Positions 15,035 to 17,560 of a stretch of DNA of 17,560 bases are shown here, one piece after another. Both the position numbers and the translations under genes were made by a program. Under the pieces are notes generated by a model, which saw nothing but the letters and a program-made list of their open reading frames with translations, was not told where the DNA came from and did not search any database. Source of the stretch: a candidate division Zixibacteria bacterium 4484_93 (GTDB lineage Bacteria; UBP14; UBA6098; 4484-93); the NCBI GenBank assembly GCA_002085385.1, contig NATO01000032.1:1-17560 (forward strand), read 5' to 3'. Positions within the stretch are counted from its first letter, which is position 1. Each line of letters opens with the position of its first letter.

Positions 15035-15717
15035 CTTTTCTCCTTGGACTGTTTTTTTATTGCTTCGGCAACGGGAATGACCATTTCAGGTTTCCTCGAT
15101 GTTACCTCAAAAACGGGCATATTCGGATTTATCCGTGAGAGTTCATCTCTGAACTTCTCTCTGTTGAAACTGATATGTGGCAGAAGGTCTATCTTTGTCA
15201 GGATGAGCATATTCCCGCTTGCAAACATCGGAGGGTATTTAACAGGTTTGTCATCTCCTTCGGGGACGCTCGATATGATTATCCTCATCTCCTCTCCGAG
15301 GTCAAAGAATGTTGGGCAGATGAGGTTACCGACATTCTCGACAAAGAGATATTTTATCCCGTTGAGGTCGAGTTTTTCTATCGCATGCGATACGAGGTGT
15401 GCATTTAGATGGCAAGCTCCTTTGGTGTTTATCTGGACCGTCCTGACTCCGAGCGATTCCATCCTGCAACTGTCGACATCCCCCTCGAGGTCACCCTCGA
15501 TGATAGCGATATTATCTTTCCCGAGATGGGGGATAAGCATCTCGAGGAATGTTGTCTTGCCGGAGCCAGGTGAGCCTGTGATATTCACAGCAAATATCTC
15601 CTTTTCTCGGAAGAAGGCCCTGTTCTCCGCCGCACGGACATCGTTATCCTTGAGGATATTCTCCTCTAATGTGATGACCTCATGTTTATGCTCTTCGCAG
15701 CCGCACTCATCACACAT
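15031..15717 (-). CDS. hypB: Hydrogenase nickel incorporation GTPase HypB
   Basis: A 228-residue G3E-family GTPase that helps HypA insert nickel into [NiFe]-hydrogenase large subunits. The N-terminus MCDECGC carries the high-affinity CxxCGC metal motif, with only a short His-containing stretch after it (EEHKHE), not a long His-rich store. Walker A is GSPGSGKT at 48-55. The G-domain metal site is present (KGACHLNAHLV), as are VENVGNLICP and the TKIDLLPH guanine-specificity segment. Length is typical. It overlaps hypA by 8 nt and glgA by 4 nt. A complete and apparently functional HypB. Confidence 0.96.
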   Translation of the reverse strand: MCDECGCEEHKHEVITLEENILKDNDVRAAENRAFFREKEIFAVNITGSPGSGKTTFLEMLIPHLGKDNIAIIEGDLEGDVDSCRMESLGVRTVQINTKGACHLNAHLVSHAIEKLDLNGIKYLFVENVGNLICPTFFDLGEEMRIIISSVPEGDDKPVKYPPMFASGNMLILTKIDLLPHISFNREKFRDELSRINPNMPVFEVTSRKPEMVIPVAEAIKKQSKEKR

Positions 15718-16054
15718 CTTCCACCTCCATTTCTACGATTTCTGACTCGTATCCTCCTGTTATATCGATGGATGTCTCTCCGCAGAAAGGGCATCTCATC
15801 TCAAAGTTCTTTATGTCGAACTCTTTTCGACAGATATTGCATTTACCTCTGACCGGTCTGATTTCTATCTCGAGGATTGTGTCCCTGAACCTTTTATCCC
15901 CCCTTGTCAAGATGCTGAATGCGGTCTCAAGTAACTCTTTCTGCACCATCTTCAGTTCACCGAAACGGAGTTTTATTCTTGTTATCCGTTTTTTCTCATC
16001 GACCATAGGGTGTATGACCGATAGGAGTCGTTTTGCGATGCCTGTTTCGTGCAT
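15710..16054 (-). CDS. hypA: Hydrogenase nickel metallochaperone HypA
   Basis: A 114-residue nickel-binding chaperone. It begins MHETGIAKR, with the conserved Met-His-Glu nickel site (M1, H2, E3). A structural zinc site is formed by the pairs CNIC and CPFC near residues 73-92. RIKLRFGELKMV is the usual family block for beta-strand one. Length is standard for HypA. It starts 3 nt after the protease gene and overlaps hypB by 8 nt, so the three maturation factors form one operon. Works in the cytoplasm with HypB on the hydrogenase large subunit. Confidence 0.96.
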   Translation of the reverse strand: MHETGIAKRLLSVIHPMVDEKKRITRIKLRFGELKMVQKELLETAFSILTRGDKRFRDTILEIEIRPVRGKCNICRKEFDIKNFEMRCPFCGETSIDITGGYESEIVEMEVEDV

Positions 16055-16057
16055 ATC

Positions 16058-16519
16058 CTATGGGTTCACCCTTGATTTTACCTTTTTGAGGAGTTTGAGT
16101 ATTCCGACCTCTACCTCGGGGGATAACTCCTCACCGAATGCTATATCCAGTGGTTGAATTCCCAGAAGTTTCACATCGATATCCTGCTGGTTTTTCAGGA
16201 ATTTCACAAGTAGTGAAAATCCTGGTCCGTGTGTGAGAGAGAACGAGTTCATCATTTCCTCGGCGGCGAACAGCCTTGTTTCCCCTGGACTCCCCTCGAA
16301 ATCTACTGCATCTATGATAATCAACACCTCGGGAGAAAGCTGGGCAATCTTTTCGGCGTAGTTCTCGGGCGCAGTCCCGGCCACAAATGTCCTTTCGGGG
16401 AATATCTTTTTCATCTCCTCGGCAAGGACAACCCCCGCTGCATCGTCGCTCTTCAGTCTATTTCCCACACCGAGAATAACAAACTTCCTGTCGAGCTGTT
16501 GCATAAACTCATCGAGCAT
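16058..16519 (-). CDS. hycI: Hydrogenase maturation protease, HycI-like
   Basis: A 153-residue M52-family endopeptidase that removes the C-terminal tail of a [NiFe]-hydrogenase large subunit after nickel insertion. LGVGNRLKSDDAAG holds the first nickel-sensing Asp (D26), VLIIIDAVDFEGSPGE the second (D73 by comparison), and SLTHGPGFSLLVKFL the His (H97). SAPEN-like TAPENYAEKI and LLGIQP are features of the HycI type (group 4 or related hydrogenases) rather than the HyaD/HybD type; this subtype call is by eye. AGGAG lies eight bases before the ATG. First gene of the maturation run. No hydrogenase structural gene is in the window, so its target is elsewhere or beyond the right edge. Confidence 0.88.
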   Translation of the reverse strand: MLDEFMQQLDRKFVILGVGNRLKSDDAAGVVLAEEMKKIFPERTFVAGTAPENYAEKIAQLSPEVLIIIDAVDFEGSPGETRLFAAEEMMNSFSLTHGPGFSLLVKFLKNQQDIDVKLLGIQPLDIAFGEELSPEVEVGILKLLKKVKSRVNP

Positions 16520-16549
16520 TTCTGTGGCTCCTATGCCAAGAGATACTGC

Positions 16550-17104
16550 CTATTTGTTCCTCCATACTGCCTTCTGGATTACCTGAAATCTATCCTTGAC
16601 TCCAAAACTCTTATACAAACTCTCGGTTAAAGTTCCTGTTGGATAATTGGTTTTCTCCTGTATTGCCACAAGTTCTATTGCTACAAGCAAAAACTCAACC
16701 GTGAATTCTCCAACTTTATCTAATTCTTTAAAGGGCTCAACATGTTCAGGTTTAAAAAACTGGAGAGCTGGTGGGAATGAGGTTACAGGTTTAATCTGAC
16801 TTAGCATTGTCAGAATGTGGTCTCTTAATTTTAGAGTCAATGATGGATTGTAAGCATGCTTAACATACATCTCCGCAATCAAATGAACATGAGCAGGGGT
16901 TCTCTGCCGCTTACCTGGTTCTCTAAATTTTACAATGAAATCATAAGGAGATTGTCGCTTCTTCCCAGGATAAACTTCAAAACGAACACTTGCTTTGGTT
17001 ATATAAGCAAGGTCGTCCTCTTGTAATCGTCTGACTTTCCATATTTTGTATGATGATTTCAGGTAGTAATAGATTGTTTCTATTAACCTAAATAATTTTT
17101 GCAT
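16550..17104 (-). CDS. Hypothetical protein, function unknown
   Basis: A 184-residue protein I do not recognise. The ATG at 17104 has GGAGGAA nine bases upstream; a TTG at 17122 lies inside that site. There is no signal peptide or membrane helix. A basic N-terminal region (KSSYKIWKVRRLQ) is followed by TPAHVHLIAEMYVKHAYNP in the middle and a mostly helical C-terminus (EFTVEFLLVAIELVAIQEK). It overlaps the upstream partial gene by 22 nt and both are visibly AT-richer than the rest of the window. The pair may be an acquired accessory unit such as a restriction-type or defence pair, but no catalytic motif supports that. The gap to the hydrogenase protease is only 30 nt, so read-through into that operon is possible. 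Confidence 0.75.
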   Translation of the reverse strand: MQKLFRLIETIYYYLKSSYKIWKVRRLQEDDLAYITKASVRFEVYPGKKRQSPYDFIVKFREPGKRQRTPAHVHLIAEMYVKHAYNPSLTLKLRDHILTMLSQIKPVTSFPPALQFFKPEHVEPFKELDKVGEFTVEFLLVAIELVAIQEKTNYPTGTLTESLYKSFGVKDRFQVIQKAVWRNK

Positions 17105-17560
17105 TTTGTAAATTTCCTCCAATTTCTGATTCTTAAGAGATAGCTTGTCATATCAGTCACTGTGTTATCCGATAACCACCTTTCAGATAAAAAAGAATAT
17201 TTAATACCCTTACTTTTTATTGCTTTAACAACATCTTTAAACGTTTCTTCTCTAAAATCTCTACTCGTTATGAGAAGCACTTTGGTAATATCGGCTAAAT
17301 CAAAATTAACCTCCAGAGGTATAAACCATTCATTTTCAAAAAGAGGCATTTCATCATATTTTGTAATATCGCTTGAACTTCCGTAATTCTTGGGTGTAAT
17401 TAACTTGTTTTTAATGTAAAGTGATACAGCGTCAAACTCAAAAACAACATTGCCGAAAAATTCAATTACTCCCTGAGTTAATCTGTCCGAGAGTGAAACA
17501 TAGCCGTTTTTCTCTTTACATATTGATTCACCTTTGTTCGCGATAAGTTTTTGCTCTTTA
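17083..17560 (-). CDS. Hypothetical protein, N-terminus cut by the window edge
   Basis: An open frame that runs without a stop from 17083 to the window edge, about 158 codons visible; the true start lies outside. The ATG at 17349 is internal, because coding sequence continues upstream of it (FFGNVVFEFDAVSLYIKNK, then EWFIPLEVNFDLADITKVLL). It is a soluble alpha/beta-looking protein without signal peptide. The strand-plus-acidic pattern (VFEFDAV, then PLEVNFD) could be a nuclease-like core but no full motif can be named. It shares AT-rich composition with the next gene and overlaps it, so the two are one unit. Confidence 0.7.
   Translation of the reverse strand, partial: KEQKLIANKGESICKEKNGYVSLSDRLTQGVIEFFGNVVFEFDAVSLYIKNKLITPKNYGSSSDITKYDEMPLFENEWFIPLEVNFDLADITKVLLITSRDFREETFKDVVKAIKSKGIKYSFLSERWLSDNTVTDMTSYLLRIRNWRKFTKCKNYLG

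Noticed and set aside
15044..15745. A 233-codon open frame on the plus strand opposite hypB
   Set aside because: It lies wholly antisense to a motif-complete hypB and hypA junction, has no family-like motif, and plus-strand frames of this kind recur opposite many genes here.
16550..17560. Type II restriction-modification pair
   Set aside because: No PD-(D/E)xK core, HNH motif or methyltransferase motif could be read; composition and overlap alone are not enough to name it.
1..17560. CRISPR array, tRNA, rRNA, insertion sequence
   Set aside because: No regularly spaced repeats, cloverleaf, rRNA-like block or transposase motif was seen on either strand.

Overview
The window reads as chromosome from a Gram-negative (diderm) bacterium with an FCB-like or candidate-phylum character, for example the WOR-3/Stahlbacteria or Marinimicrobia type; that placement is inference. 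The pointers are a secreted protein with a FlgD-like/T9SS-type C-terminal sorting domain, a TonB-ExbB-ExbD-ExbD operon, many Sec-signal surface proteins, and bacterial TMTC-like membrane glycosyltransferases with TPR tails. Every credible gene is on the minus strand, so transcription runs from high to low coordinates. No rRNA, tRNA, IS element or CRISPR array was seen.

Layout in transcription order. (1) 17560-16550: two AT-richer genes of unknown function, the first cut by the window edge. (2) 16519-10022: a tightly packed run with overlapping or nearly touching genes: HycI-type hydrogenase maturation protease, HypA, HypB, glycogen synthase GlgA, and two paralogous TMTC-like TPR membrane proteins. 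(3) about 9912-4618: an unusual secretome cluster. Three paralogous secreted subunit-like proteins (9073-9912, 7963-8799, 5452-6123) are interleaved with three secreted Ig-like, PapD/DUF916-style chaperone-like proteins (6914-7846, 6126-6917, 4618-5397), served by several recognisable sigma70-type promoters. No usher or other outer-membrane assembly gene is present. (4) 4600-2311: two further exported proteins, one with a two-fold internal repeat and one with a sorting tail, closed by a strong intrinsic terminator. (5) 2181-85: exbB, exbD, exbD, tonB from their own promoter.

How they may work together. Region 3 looks like a self-contained set for making and presenting a cell-surface polymer or coat, with periplasmic Ig-fold partners and beta-rich subunits, two of which carry an EF-hand-like calcium loop. 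This is the best candidate for an undescribed system in the window. Region 5 would energise an outer-membrane transporter encoded elsewhere. Region 2 couples nickel-hydrogenase maturation to glucan synthesis and probable protein O-glycosylation, a combination I would not have predicted. The first gene of region 3 has an abnormal 5' end: no signal peptide, a run of 12 T, and two overlapping promoter-like elements. It deserves a direct look.
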